From the NCBI GenBank assembly GCA_000697335.1, contig JNEM01011800.1, forward strand, positions 1-28,244: 28,244 bases of DNA, read 5' to 3'. Both the position numbers and the translations under genes were made by a program. Below are positions 11,067-22,610 of this stretch, one piece after another; positions within the stretch are counted from its first letter, which is position 1; every line of letters begins with the position of its first letter. Source of the DNA: Conidiobolus incongruus B7586 (Eukaryota; Entomophthoromycota; Entomophthoromycetes; Entomophthorales; Conidiobolaceae). The notes beneath the pieces are model-generated. The model searched no databases. It was not told the origin of the DNA and saw only the letters and a program-made list of their open reading frames with translations.

Positions 11067-12270
11067 TAATTCAATCTAGATGATAAAATATTAAAAAAAT
11101 CTTTATAATTGACCATTTTTGATACTAATTTAAGTGTGACAAAAACTGTAAAGATCCAGAAAAATAAATCATCCAATAAAGAATAGTATTTTGATTAAGC
11201 ATGGCTGTAATAAATTTATTTTAGCAAATCAGTAATATCCATTTGTTAGAAAATAATCATATCTATCAGCTTTTGAGAATATTTTTATCACTTCAAGATG
11301 GTAATGAGCATTACTCAATTTGGTTCTATTACAAATCCAAAATTTTATTCTTGGATGACTACTTTGTAGATAATGAAATCAATATAATGTGATACAATTT
11401 AGCTCTATAATTTAAAATATTAATAAAAAAATTCGTGTAAATTAAAATTCAGTGAAGTATTTTCAATGCAAAATAATTTTTTAAAACTAGGTATAATATG
11501 AGTTATTTTCAGTTATTAGTAATAGCTTAAATATTTTATTATATTATTAAAAATTCTATGATGCTGGTGTTAATTATATTCTTTTTAGGTATATTTAATT
11601 AATTTTGATATTATACTTGAATTCTCCAGGGAATACTATAGTTAATCGAAAATATAAAAGTGATATCAAATACTATGATTATATTTTAATCCAACAAAGG
11701 ATCATCAAATTAAAAATATAAACTTATAACTATAATGGAAGTAGTAAATTAATTTTAATAAAATTGAATATAATGTTAATTATGATTCTATTTGATATAT
11801 TATAAACAATCGCTATAAGAAAATTAAAATAATAATAGACTATTAATACAGTTGAAATTTCCAAAAAAATACAATTGAAAAATTATGGAATTAAATATTT
11901 TATAAAAAATCAAAATAAATTTCAGTAGTTTCTGATTCAACTCTTTAAACTACCATAAAGTATTGTTGAATGGTTATATCCTTAAATGATATTAATGGCT
12001 AAGTGATATTTTTATTAATAATATTTGAATGATTTAACTTTGGTTTGAAATTTTTTAAAAAATTTTAAAACTTTATAAAACTTATTTCAATGATAGATTT
12101 AGAACAGTTAAATAGTATATTTTGATTAATAATTTAAGACGATTAATGTGTGATTGTATATATTATTTATATACTATGGTCATTTTAAATATTCAGTAAT
12201 AACCCCACAATTCTCTAGGCACTTTTATTCAATCTAAATACTTATATTAATGAATATAATAATCGTAATG

Positions 12271-12294
12271 ATCAATATCAATATCAATATCAAT
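12271..12294. repeat. Hexanucleotide microsatellite (ATCAAT)x4
   Basis: Four perfect tandem copies of a 6-base unit in intergenic DNA. Confidence 0.9.
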
Positions 12295-13146
12295 TTATAA
12301 CACATATATTATATCGGTTGGTAGGACTTGAAATAATTAAATAAATATAGATTGATGTTTACATTGAAATATGGATTATTGGATTTATTTAATAGAGAAC
12401 TGCCAAGACTTAGTTTCTGATGCTTTAAAATTACTTTCTAAACAGGTGTATTTACGAATAGATAAATAGTACTAAAAAAATGTAAATATAGTTATTCAGA
12501 TCTTAGCCTTAAATATTAGTTACGATTGTGAATTGAAAACAGCTTTATAATAATCAGAAATATATTAAATAATCAACATTAAAATGAAGCAATTCATTAA
12601 ATATGAGATACAATAAAGCACAATAATCAAATCTTGAAATATTGAATATATTCGATTTAATTATCAATTCAAATTCGAAAAATTTGCAATCAATATTTTG
12701 TTAGAAATTATTCAATTATTAATTAATATTTTAAATCAATTTAACTAATTTAACTGAAATTATAATTTGTAAATACACCAAACGCTTTAAATAACGAATA
12801 TTTTGAATAAAACACGAAACAAATTTTTAATTCAAAGTTAAAATATATATTATGCACCGAGCTGTACTAAGAATATATATTAAGTGATTGTAATAATTTA
12901 AATTGATATTTTGCTAAGTTTTATATTTGAAATAATGGAAATTCATAGAAGTGATTGCTGCTATCTTCTATACTAAGAAAATAACAAAATATCAAATACT
13001 AATGAGATATAACAATCAATTAATTTGTGCTATTATATTACAATTTATTCAATTAATCAATATTATAAAAAACTCAAAAATCTTTTATTTTCTAAAATTA
13101 AATTTTAAATAATTCTATAATTTAGTGAATCTTTCTACCCTGATCA

Positions 13147-14302
13147 TTAATTATTCCATTTAACCAACAAAATCTCCCTCTTGACGCCTCCTTCAACCTC
13201 ATAGACAACTTCATAATTGAGCTTTTGTTCTTGATCAATTAATTGCTTGAAGCCCAAAGTACCTCCACCACATCCAAAATATACAGTTTTAGCGGCGACG
13301 TAGCACTTACCATGAGGGTATTTGAGTAATTTGAGGATATTGTTGTAAAGGTTGTGGATCACTGTAGGTGTGTACAGAGTTTCGCTGGTGATAATGACAT
13401 CATAAGGATTTTCGGTATGGGGTCTTGAGGGATCAAGTTGGAGTAATTCATCCTAAAATCATTAGTTAATGAAAACAGTCGTACGTATGGAGAGTCATTG
13501 ATGATTACCAATTTGTTCCAATCGCCGTAAAAGCATCTCATCTTATGTCTGCAAACTTGAGTCAATTGGTCGAGATTTTCGTTAGGGTTAAATTCGATCA
13601 TGACAGTATCAACATCGTCTTCAGCTTTGAAATCCTTCAGAATACCAGGACGTCCCTTCAAATTTCCAATTAAATTAGGCACTGTAACCAATCTGAGTAC
13701 CTGACTGTTAAAATCACTCAAATGCAATTGACCAAAATTGAACTGTTGGAGTAATGTCAATGTGGGCAAACTGCTACCACATCCCAATTCAATAATATTC
13801 TTTCCCTCGAATTCCTCGAGATTCAATTTCAATAGAAATTGACTCAAGTCTACAGAAGATTCCCAAGTCTTAAACCCACCTTCGTACACCCCTTGGATTA
13901 CGTCGTTTTGGTCGATCCAGTCCAAAGGAACGGGTACAGATTGATCTCCCTGGTTAAGAGGATCTTCAGAAGCTAGCTGTAGTTTAATATCTGGTAGAGT
14001 TCTCTTCAACAATTGAAAATCTTCTAAAATTGGTATGGGTTCATATTCAAAAACTTGCGGTTGCTAATTATTATATTGGTTAATGGTATAATATCACTAT
14101 TAATTATTTAGTTACTTGTTGAGAAATGATCAATTCACCAAATTCGGTACTTTGAATATTTTCATTTGAGTCAATAATTGTTGAGTTGGTATTGGATTGC
14201 CAATCAATTTTACCGGAATTGGAATCTACCTAAATTATATTTAATGATTGTTAAATTATTTTGAAAAATTAGTATTACTTGAAAGTTAAAACTAAAAGAC
14301 AT
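13147..14302 (-). CDS. HPM1: Hpm1/METTL18-type protein-histidine methyltransferase, four exons
   Basis: Spliced minus-strand gene of 332 aa (yeast Hpm1 is about 377). Exons: 14279-14302, 14116-14229, 13509-14063 and 13147-13452. Introns are 49, 52 and 56 nt, GTAA...TAG. It opens MSFSFNF, as family members do (MSFSFGF in yeast). The seven-beta-strand methyltransferase core shows GVYEGGFKTWESSVDL (residues about 104-119), the SAM-binding IIELGCGSSLP (about 136-146), FYGDW, YDVIITSETLY across the last splice join, and YFGCGGG near the end. The enzyme transfers a methyl group from S-adenosylmethionine to a histidine of ribosomal protein uL3 (Rpl3) in yeast and mammals. The substrate here is inferred. 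It lies 204 nt downstream of FPGS on the same strand. Confidence 0.93.
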
Positions 14303-14506
14303 TTTTATTTGATTTGATATTGATTTTATACCCAAATCAAAATCAAATGAATATTTAATTAAATTATTTTGATTTAAAAGATTATGGGATGTTTTAAAAA
14401 TATTATTTGTTAAAAATGTATCTACAATATCAAGTAATAGACTGTAATAATAAAACAATATTTTAAACAATAAAAAAAATAAAAGTATAATTTTTTATAT
14501 ATTTAG

Positions 14507-16053
14507 CTATTGAACAGGTAAATTAAGTACTGTCATAGCTCCTCCGATTAGATGAAGACTCCCAGTCACTAAGATATGATCAAAACCTTCAGCATCACTG
14601 AAAGATTGAATAAATTGAACACTCTCTTCAATTGTCCCAAACACTTTAGGAAGTGGTTTGATATCAGGATGATTGTCAATCCACCACTGCTCCACCTGAT
14701 GTTGAAGCTCTAGCTTAGGGTCTTTGTTAACAGTATTGTTAACTGCATCGGGTTTTCCCAACGAGTCGTTGCTGTAAATTATGTTGGGACAAGTTACCAA
14801 TTGAATTTGGATATCTTTCAAAGTGTTTAACTTTTTGGAGATGATTTCAATCATTTCAAGCCCATTACGACCGTTGGCGGCATTATACAAAAGACAAATT
14901 TTCTTAGCATCACTTGGAAGTTGAGAAATAAACCAGTCAACACAAGCGTTGACACTGTCAGCGGTGTGGGCACCGTCAAGATGCCAAACTCTTTGGGATT
15001 CCTGAACGAGTTGGGATCTTCCGGGCCATTTGGTATTCTTTAAACCTTCAAGTGCAAATTGTGATAGTTTTGTGCGAGAATCATCAATCCAACAAAATTG
15101 ACTTTGAGGACGCTGCTGACGGAGCCAAATGTCGCAAAGCTCAATGGCGACGGAGGCATTTTCATACTGATGGGAACCTGCAAGGGAGAGTTCAATATCT
15201 TCGGGAAGTGGTTTAGCAACGGTTAAAGGTGCATTCTTTTCATCGGCACGTTTCTGGATAACCTCAAAAGCTGAAGTCAATTGATTTCCACAAGTGACGG
15301 CAGGACGTCCTTGCTTAATGATACCAGCTTTATGCCAAGCAATCTCTGCGACCGTATGGCCAAGAATGTTCTGATGATCCAGCCCAATCTTTGTAATACC
15401 ACAAGATACAGGTTTGGCAATTACATTAGTGGAGTCGTATTCACCTCCAATACCCACCTCAAGAATGGCAGCATTGACATTCTCTTCTATAAAAGCGTGA
15501 AAAGCAACTAATGTCAAAAATCTAAAGTAACTGGGCCCTGGCAAATGTGGTTTATACTCACTACGGTTCTTGCCCACCAGTCTATCGTAACAGTAATAGA
15601 AGTAATCGGCGAACTTGTCCTTGGAAATTGGTACACCGTTAATTCTTATACGCTCCCTAACTTCCATCAAATGAGGCGATGTGAACAACCCTGTTTTAAT
15701 CCTATCCGGATGCGCTCTCAAGATATGATCACAAAAAGCACTCGTCGACCCCTTGCCCTTGGTGCCTGTAATGTGAATAAAATTCAATTTGTCTAAACTA
15801 GGGGGCTAACCAATAAAATCAATAACAATTATAATTACTAATTCAATATTCTTACTTTATATCCTAATAGTTCTAGATATTCGACCATTTCAGGAATGCT
15901 CTTCTGAAAGTCCTGTTTACCAGATTTTCTTATTTGTTCCAAAATATTGGCATTACTTTGTAAATTGTTTAAATCGTTAACAGCTGACTATAGCTCATTT
16001 AATATTCCAATAACTAAATGCTAATTTATTATTACCTCGTAATTTCTATACAT
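14507..16053 (-). CDS. MET7: Folylpolyglutamate synthase (MET7/FPGS type), three exons
   Basis: Spliced minus-strand gene of 482 aa. Exons: 16036-16053, 15856-15987 and 14507-15805. Introns are 48 and 50 nt. The enzyme adds glutamates to folates with ATP, which keeps them in the cell and suits them to one-carbon enzymes. Visible Mur-ligase/FPGS motifs are HITGTKGKGST (P-loop, about residues 61-71), LFTSPHL (90-96), PSYFRFLTL (141-149), EVGIGGEYDSTN (166-177), WHKAGI, WPGRSQ, HLDGAHT (about 325-331) and LVTGSLHLIGG near the C-terminus. The opening MYRNYESAVNDLNNLQSNA matches the FPGS N-terminus rather than dihydrofolate synthase. The first exon codes only six residues, and the protein has no mitochondrial presequence in this model. 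It is somewhat short against yeast Met7 (548). Confidence 0.93.
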
Positions 16054-16646
16054 CACAGTAGAATAATATCTAAAATTAATTATTTGTAATTGTCTAAAAT
16101 TTAAATTTTGAGGTTTTGAAAAAAACTTATATTAAAATATTTATTTTTAATTTAATTAGTTTTATAAATTTTATTATTAATGGGACTTTTAATTTTTCAT
16201 TTTATAATTTGAGTTTGAATTCAAAGTTTTTTAATTCAAGTTAAAAATAAAATTTATACTAATTAGATTATGGGAAAAAACTCAAAATCTTTAATTGATA
16301 AATCAGTAATTATTAAAAATCTTTCTAATATAGCATAATAAGTCTCTTAACATTTTTACAACATGGTTGAAAAATATATCGAAGAATAAAAAATGAATGA
16401 TAGATTTTACTTATCTAGAATAATTTAAATTACGTTGGAAATTATATTAAAGTCGTGACATTGAATATGTGAATAATTTTATGAAAAAAAATTAGTGGTT
16501 GGAAAAAAGTTATTTATAGCATAAGAATAGATAAAGAGAATCGCAAACGCTAAAAAAGGTTAAAAATATAAAAAAAACAAATGAGAATAAAAAATATTAA
16601 TATAAATTTAATATAAATTTAGTGGTGTTTTTAGTTAAGGAGGTGA
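16054..16646. other. Divergent intergenic region between FPGS and tRNA-Arg
   Basis: AT-rich spacer of 593 bp. It must carry the FPGS promoter (minus strand) and the short upstream region of the tRNA. I see no gene in it and no clear TATA element that I would call. Confidence 0.6.
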
Positions 16647-16719
16647 GGTTCCATGGCCAAATGGATAAGGCGCTTGACTACGGATCAAGAGATTCCAGGT
16701 TCGATCCCTGGTGGAATCG
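16647..16719 (+). tRNA. tRNA-Arg (anticodon ACG)
   Basis: A 73-nt cloverleaf without intron. The acceptor stem GGTTCCA/TGGAATC has one G-U pair, the D stem is GCC/GGC, and the anticodon stem CTTGA/TCAAG holds loop CTACGGA with anticodon ACG at 16680-16682. The variable loop is AGATT, the T arm is CCAGG-TTCGATC-CCTGG, and the discriminator base is G. The internal B box GGTTCGATCCC lies at 16698-16708 and the A box begins at 16654. No CCA is encoded, as normal for eukaryotes. A34 would be edited to inosine and read CGU, CGC and CGA. It is divergent from FPGS. Confidence 0.96.
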
Positions 16720-16739
16720 TAAGGGGCTAAGTTCTATTC

Positions 16740-16746
16740 TTTTTTT
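16740..16746 (+). terminator. RNA polymerase III terminator of tRNA-Arg
   Basis: A run of seven T on the sense strand, 20 nt after the tRNA, is the usual pol III stop signal. Confidence 0.85.
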
Positions 16747-19024
16747 CAATCAATACTTAGTTTTTCTACTAAATATTAATATTCTTATAGTAGTCATAAT
16801 TCAATTTCAAATTAATGATTTTAAGCATTATAATAAAACTATGTATAGTAATTTTAATTTCAAGTATATTATTCAATTTACAAATTGAATTGCAATTAGA
16901 TACTCAATAGTCCTGATCAATTGATAATAAATCAAAATGGTATATATACCTTGATTAAAAACTATAAAATAACTAAATATTTTTAATAGTATTTAATCAA
17001 TCAAAAAAGTTGGAATAAATTTAAAAATTTTATATATTATTTGAATAAATTAAACCTTATATATTATTGACTGATTTCTAATATTATTAAGAATTTTTAT
17101 TCTAATGAAGCTATTATATTAAATTCAACAAAATTTTATTCATTAACGCTGTATATTTTAGAATTATAAACTATATCCAGCTGTACAATAAAAAATTCGA
17201 TTATAAATTTGTTAATAAATATCTACTATTACAAGGTCATATTATCTAATTACAGGTTAAATTATATTGATATTAGTAATGATATATGTTTTGAATTTTG
17301 AAATTATAATTTGCTAATTTGTCCAGAATTATAATAACGGAAATATACCAGTTAATAGCTACAGTAATATAATATAAAATTATTTTTCTCAATATTAATT
17401 ATATCATATAAATAGATCAAGCGATTAATTATTTCACTTTAGATATAATCAAACTAATATTATGATAATAAAGTGGGAGAAAATATCAAAAATTAATAAT
17501 AATCATAAGTAAAATTCTAGAAATAATTCATAATTCTTCCCTATACTTTTTATTTTTTTCATATAACATATAATCCAACTCAACTCCAATAAATTCAAAA
17601 TCTAAGATAAATAAAAAGATTACATCATAAAGAATTTTGGAAATTTAATTTGAATTAAATTAACATTCTCCTTACAGATGATACAAACTTGTAATCAACT
17701 TCGATTCAGGAATTTCATTTGACTACATCTTGTGTAATTCATAATAAAGTTAGACCATCTTATGATTGAGGTATTTGGAATTGATATGCTACAAACGTGT
17801 GACAGATGTAACAAATTTTTGATTAAAAATCCTCTCAAAATAATATTTTTAAGGTTTTTAATCAATCAGAAAAACGTCACCATAAAATTTAGTTTATCTT
17901 TCGATGTTTTTAAAAGCATTTATGATGATGGTTTATAGCATAATCAATAAATCAAAATTAATACACTTTTTACTTGATTTAATAATTTATATTTTTATAA
18001 TTAAATATTATGAATATATAATATATTAAACCCCAGTATTCTAATGATTATTGCATTTTAATAATTAATCTTACAAAAGTTCTTTTTCATTACATTTCCC
18101 TGAAAATAAAATTTTAGCAATTAAAAATTGCATATTTATGCTCAATTAAATATCACTAAAAATAAATTAATTTTTAATTTAGATGTGATAGATTTATGCA
18201 GTCAAAATCTTAAAATTATTAATTAATGAAACTATATAGTTACAATTAAATAGCCAAGATTCATTGTTTGAAATATAAAAGTTATGTTATTAATTATATA
18301 TTCTATAAAATGATATATTATGGCATGACTAGGTTATATACATTACTCGATATATTATACCAAAATCCTAAAAAATATTCAATTCAAATCCACTCCAAAA
18401 TCATACGTTGCAGAAAAATATATACACAAAAAATAAATAGTATCCATTATAAACAAATTCAATAAAATCTTAAAAAAACTAGATTTTTAGTCGACGTTAT
18501 CTAAAGTGATCAGAATAGAATGGAAAGTAATATAATAGGATCTTTAGATTTTCCTATATTTGCAATATTTAATGATATTGAGATATTTTAATAATTGATG
18601 TTAAATGATTTTCTTATAATTTGAATTTTACTATTCTGTAAATCAGTTTAACAAATTGTAATGATAAATATATTGTAACTTTAATATTTATAGAAACTTT
18701 ATATTATTTTCAAAGTAGAATACAAATATATTAATATAATAATCCCAAAGGCACTGAAAATTAGTTGAATTTTAGAATTGATTTTCCTGTGGCAACTTGG
18801 TAAACTTTGAAAATTGATCAATCAATGATTAAATATATGTTTTTGCCCATAATGATATATTAAACATACAAATTAGCCCATGATTGTGAAATATAGAAAT
18901 ATTAGAAAGGTGTTTATAACATGAAAGATAAATTGGATACCTTAATAATTATACTTTTCAATAATATTTTAATAATTAAAATAGTGTCAATCTTACAAAT
19001 ATTGAATTCCTTAATTCATTTTCA

Positions 19025-19055
<31 letters not shown>

Positions 19056-20673
19056 TTCTATCCATTATTTCTATAATTCCTTTCCTAGTTATTTGGAAAA
19101 TTTTATTAAGTTGAAGGTGTTCCGATTTTGTAATATTGGATTTAACTTAAATAATAAATATTACTACTATTATTAATATTTTACAATTTTATATTCTTTG
19201 AGATATATAAAGTGTTGATCAAATTTGTTAGATTATGAATTTAAATTAAATGGAATTTGTTAATATCATTGAAGTATTAATCATCTTCAAGTGGCTTATA
19301 TTTCAACAAATAAGAAAAAATATATAAGATTCCAAGTCATTATAATTCAATAATCTGACTATGAATATTAAATCCATTTTGCATCTATCAATTCCTTAAT
19401 ATAAAAACTCCAAGAATCTTGCATTTTAAGAAGGGCATTTAAGGAGGTAAAATATGGTTAAAATTATTTGAAATTAATCTAGGATTTCATTTTTAGTCAA
19501 AAGGAAATCTAAAAAATTAGTGAATTTAGTCAATGATATCAATTAAATTAATTTTAATTTATTTAATATTGCTATATGATAATTATGATTCAATTTTAAT
19601 TACTATAATATATCTTGCGTTTATAGATAAAATTGTTATAAAACTAAAAATTAAATTCTAATAGAATTTAGAGAGGTATTATTGGACTAAAAAATAAACC
19701 AATAAATGAAAAAAGATTCAGGAGAATTAAATAAAAAATTTGTTGAATTACAAAAAATATTCGAATGATTGCAGATCCATATAATAGTTTTTGTTTATAT
19801 TATTTATTTTTAATAAAATCCTCCTAATTTAAGGAAAAAGGACGATCCTTGGATACTATTTCGTGTATGTTGAATTATATCACTTAGAAGGTGTAAGTGT
19901 TCTGGTATCAGTAAGTGCAATTGCAATGAGATAATATTTAATTTTGCATTCCATTAACATGAAAAATACTGGATTAAATACTTTTTAATCAGGTTCATTT
20001 TATTTTATATATTATGGATTTGTTATAGTGAAATTTACCTAACTGATTGGGTAATTGGTTTCCTAATTGATTTCATATGCTGACAATGTTTAATATTTCA
20101 TTTTGATTAAGAATATTGTGGATTTTGACTCAAATCAATTGGAACAATCTATTTTAACTATCCAAATGCCATAGCCTATTATTTGATCATTTTCACAATA
20201 TGTAGAATATACCACCTTTGACTATAATTCATCCCTCAATAAAATCCCATTTTGATCATTATAAGGATATTAAATGGTGAGAATGCAATTATCCATAAAT
20301 AGATTGGGTGATTTTCCTATTCTAATGCTTTTTCAGTGCATATAAAATCTCATCAGATCTCTGAAATTAGTTTTAATTTGGATTTTGTTTGTTAGGTCTT
20401 TCATTCATCTTATACATCATTCGGTTCACTTAGACTGTTTTTAATATTCAGTACTTTGTTATTATAAGTCCTTTCCTTTTTCTCATAATTTGAACGTTGT
20501 ACTACAAAACCTTATTCTTTTTATCCGTTGCATTTCTGTAATCTTAGGTTGTCTAATTTGTATAAACTACTATTCTCATTATTTATATTTTTATATAGTG
20601 TTAATTTTAACTTAAAACACACTTTAGAATTAACTTAAAAAGTGTTATTAAACTAAGTCATTCATAAACAAAT
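16747..20673. other. Long AT-rich intergenic DNA; right end is the BEM1-like promoter
   Basis: Nearly 4 kb without a supportable gene. Frames at 17762-17938 (58 codons, one CxxC) and 18268-18465 (65 codons) are at chance level for this composition. An (AT)12 run lies at 19027-19050. The stretch 19790-20600 is less AT-poor in C and G and pyrimidine-rich near 20390-20560, and probably contains the 5' leader and promoter of the BEM1-like gene. A TTATATAG box is at 20591-20598. Confidence 0.55.
19027..19050. repeat. Dinucleotide microsatellite (AT)12
   Basis: Perfect (AT)12 run in intergenic DNA. Confidence 0.9.
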
Positions 20674-22488
20674 ATGTTCAAATCATTTTCAACATTTAAG
20701 AAGAAGCATATCAAATCTCATTCCATAGTGAGCTATCCGCTTCCAGCACCTTCACCGTGCCTTATACCCCCAATACTAGTCATCCAAGCCAAATATTATT
20801 CCGACCAAAATTCAGAATTAAATTTTAAAATCGGAGATTTTTTACATGTTATAGGGGAAGATACAGATCCCGAAAAATATTTTGTATGTGATCCTATATC
20901 CAATACAACTGGTTGGGTTGAAAAATCTAAATTTGATGTAATTACAAAGGCGAAACGCACCAACAATTTACCAACCTCCCCCCATAGCAGATCAGTTTCA
21001 CTAACGCATGTGAGTAGCAAAACTGGCTCCACCAATACTGTGTCCCCTAGGAGTACAGATATCACATTCAATGGCAGTTTACTTATGCCCCCCAGTCCAA
21101 ACACTTCTTTCCAATCTCACACTAAGTCTCATAGCTCTTCATACTCATTTGATACTAAGTCAGTGGTGATTGCTGTATGCTTATACGATTTTATAGCCGA
21201 AAGGCAGGATGAATTGAGTATCTCGAAAGGCGATCAGCTAACTATCTGTGCTAAGAGTGATGATGAGTGGATGGTTTGTAAGCATATCGGACGCCCAACA
21301 GGCCCTGGTTTAGTTCCCACAGACTACCTAGAATTTAGGGAATTTGATAATGGTAACTTGATCGAAGACTTGGAAGACTATTTGAGTAGCAAGAATGTTT
21401 TACTTCCAACAGTACCCGAATGGAAGGCGCTTTCCGCACAGATCACAACTACTTTCATTAGAAGTCACAGCAGAACTTCCAGTGAAAATACCAATTCACA
21501 ACCAAGACATTCGCAAGTACCCAGCCTAGAGCACTCTCCTGTCGAAAATCCAACCACTCATTCTCTTAGCACTACTAGCTCACTCGTGCAGCCTCATTCA
21601 CCATCTTTTTCCACACCGTTAGAAGCATCACCTGCTAATTTATCAAAACAATCAATAATATCTCTTCCAGTTCCTCCAATCCCAACGTCCGGGGAAATTC
21701 ACCGAGTGATCAATGATAATGACATGTACTACTATATTATTGAAGTCAATTATTCTCATCAATCTATGAGAAGGATCCTTTATCGACTTTATGAAGATTT
21801 CCAAGCTCTACATCATCAGCTTACTCAACAGTTCCAACTCGACGATGATATTTTAAGTCTTCTTCCACTCTTACCCCCTCCCTTCTCGTATATTGATTCA
21901 ACAGTCGCCAACAAACGGAAACCAGGACTAAATTTATATTTCCACCAATTACTCGCATTACCCAAAGAAATTCTTCAAGATGAAGTAGTTCAATCCTTTT
22001 TGAATGTTAGAACAAAGGATATTGAACTCGAAGTACAGATGGAAGATACGCAGCGATACACCAATATGACCATCAATTCGTCAAGTTTTTTCAATGAGAA
22101 TGACTCTAGTGATGATAACTCATCTACATCTCTCGATCAAAAATATTCAAACCATTCCGATTCGGATCCAATTCAATTACCCACATCCCCCCTCCGACTC
22201 GATCACAACTTTTTAGAAACAATCACACCCCAGTCCACCAACACTAATAGCGAATTTATCAAAGCTAAAGTATTATTCCAGAACGAGATCCTCGCCTTCA
22301 AAATCCCCAAATCGGAAGGCATGAGTGGTCTCATAGCTAGAATCTACCTCAGGCTTGAAGAATTCCCTAACCTAACCCTCCAAGTCAAAGACTTGAATGG
22401 TGACTTCCACCCCTTCGACAATATGCTAGACTTTGACAATGTAGAAAAGAGCAAAACAGGTCAACTGGTCATCTATGCCATGGAATAG
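20674..22488 (+). CDS. BEM1: Bem1/Scd2-type cell-polarity scaffold (SH3-SH3-PX-PB1)
   Basis: Intronless 604-aa protein with the domain order diagnostic of fungal Bem1/Scd2. SH3-1 is at about residues 33-90 (VIQAKYYSDQNSELNFKIGD ... GWVEKSKF). SH3-2 is at about 163-222 (VCLYDFIAERQDELSI ... GLVPTDYL), followed by an LPTVPEWKALSAQ segment typical of the family. A Ser/Thr/Pro-rich linker spans 260-335, a PX domain about 340-450 (RRILYRLYEDF, LLPLLPPPF), a second polar linker 455-520, and PB1 about 526-604. The PB1 has the first-strand lysine (FIKAKVLF) that in yeast Bem1 contacts the acidic motif of Cdc24. The family holds Cdc42, its exchange factor Cdc24 and PAK kinases at polarity sites; PX binds phosphoinositides. 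Yeast Bem1 is 551 aa. Partners here are inferred. It is convergent with the syntaxin-8-like gene, 122 bp apart. Confidence 0.95.
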   Translation: MFKSFSTFKKKHIKSHSIVSYPLPAPSPCLIPPILVIQAKYYSDQNSELNFKIGDFLHVIGEDTDPEKYFVCDPISNTTGWVEKSKFDVITKAKRTNNLPTSPHSRSVSLTHVSSKTGSTNTVSPRSTDITFNGSLLMPPSPNTSFQSHTKSHSSSYSFDTKSVVIAVCLYDFIAERQDELSISKGDQLTICAKSDDEWMVCKHIGRPTGPGLVPTDYLEFREFDNGNLIEDLEDYLSSKNVLLPTVPEWKALSAQITTTFIRSHSRTSSENTNSQPRHSQVPSLEHSPVENPTTHSLSTTSSLVQPHSPSFSTPLEASPANLSKQSIISLPVPPIPTSGEIHRVINDNDMYYYIIEVNYSHQSMRRILYRLYEDFQALHHQLTQQFQLDDDILSLLPLLPPPFSYIDSTVANKRKPGLNLYFHQLLALPKEILQDEVVQSFLNVRTKDIELEVQMEDTQRYTNMTINSSSFFNENDSSDDNSSTSLDQKYSNHSDSDPIQLPTSPLRLDHNFLETITPQSTNTNSEFIKAKVLFQNEILAFKIPKSEGMSGLIARIYLRLEEFPNLTLQVKDLNGDFHPFDNMLDFDNVEKSKTGQLVIYAME

Positions 22489-22610
22489 TCAACATTGAAT
22501 ATTATTATTATTATATTATACAATTAAACAGGTGATAATTGTTCAATAAATATAAAAGATAAAATAATATAAATTGAAAAAAAAAATTGGGTTTTATAAT
22601 TTTATTAATT
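22489..22610. other. Convergent intergenic spacer, shared 3' flank
   Basis: A 122-bp AT-rich spacer between the stop codons of the BEM1-like (+) and syntaxin-8-like (-) genes. Both transcripts must end here or overlap; AATAAA-like words occur on the plus strand near 22545. Confidence 0.6.

Larger units (their letters stand above)
10252..13146. other. AT-rich intergenic DNA with simple repeats
   Basis: No gene is supported. The first few hundred bases upstream of 10251 should include the promoter of the Yippee-like gene. The stretch 10560-10740 is less AT-rich but has no frame I can interpret. An exon-like open stretch at 11225-11392 is discussed in the findings. Short tandem repeats lie at 11043 and 12271. 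The last 100 bases are the 3' flank of the HPM1-like gene. Confidence 0.55.

Noticed and set aside
14210-14470. 86-codon minus-strand frame upstream of and across the start of the HPM1-like gene
   Set aside because: It runs out of frame or through intron 1 and the 5' leader; the spliced HPM1 model explains the locus.
15281-15796. Two plus-strand open frames (15281-15511 and 15545-15796)
   Set aside because: Both lie antisense inside the well-supported FPGS exon and show no family match; they mirror its codon composition.
16622-16888. Plus-strand 88-codon frame
   Set aside because: It runs through the tRNA-Arg gene and its terminator, so it is not a protein gene.
17762-17938. 58-codon plus-strand frame with a CDRC motif
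   Set aside because: Length is at chance level and a single CxxC is not enough to support a zinc protein.
18268-18465. 65-codon plus-strand frame rich in Tyr, Ile and Lys
   Set aside because: Length is expected by chance in DNA this AT-rich; no signal peptide, domain or promoter evidence.
20796-21104. Minus-strand 102-codon frame
   Set aside because: Antisense to the BEM1-like SH3 region; no independent support.
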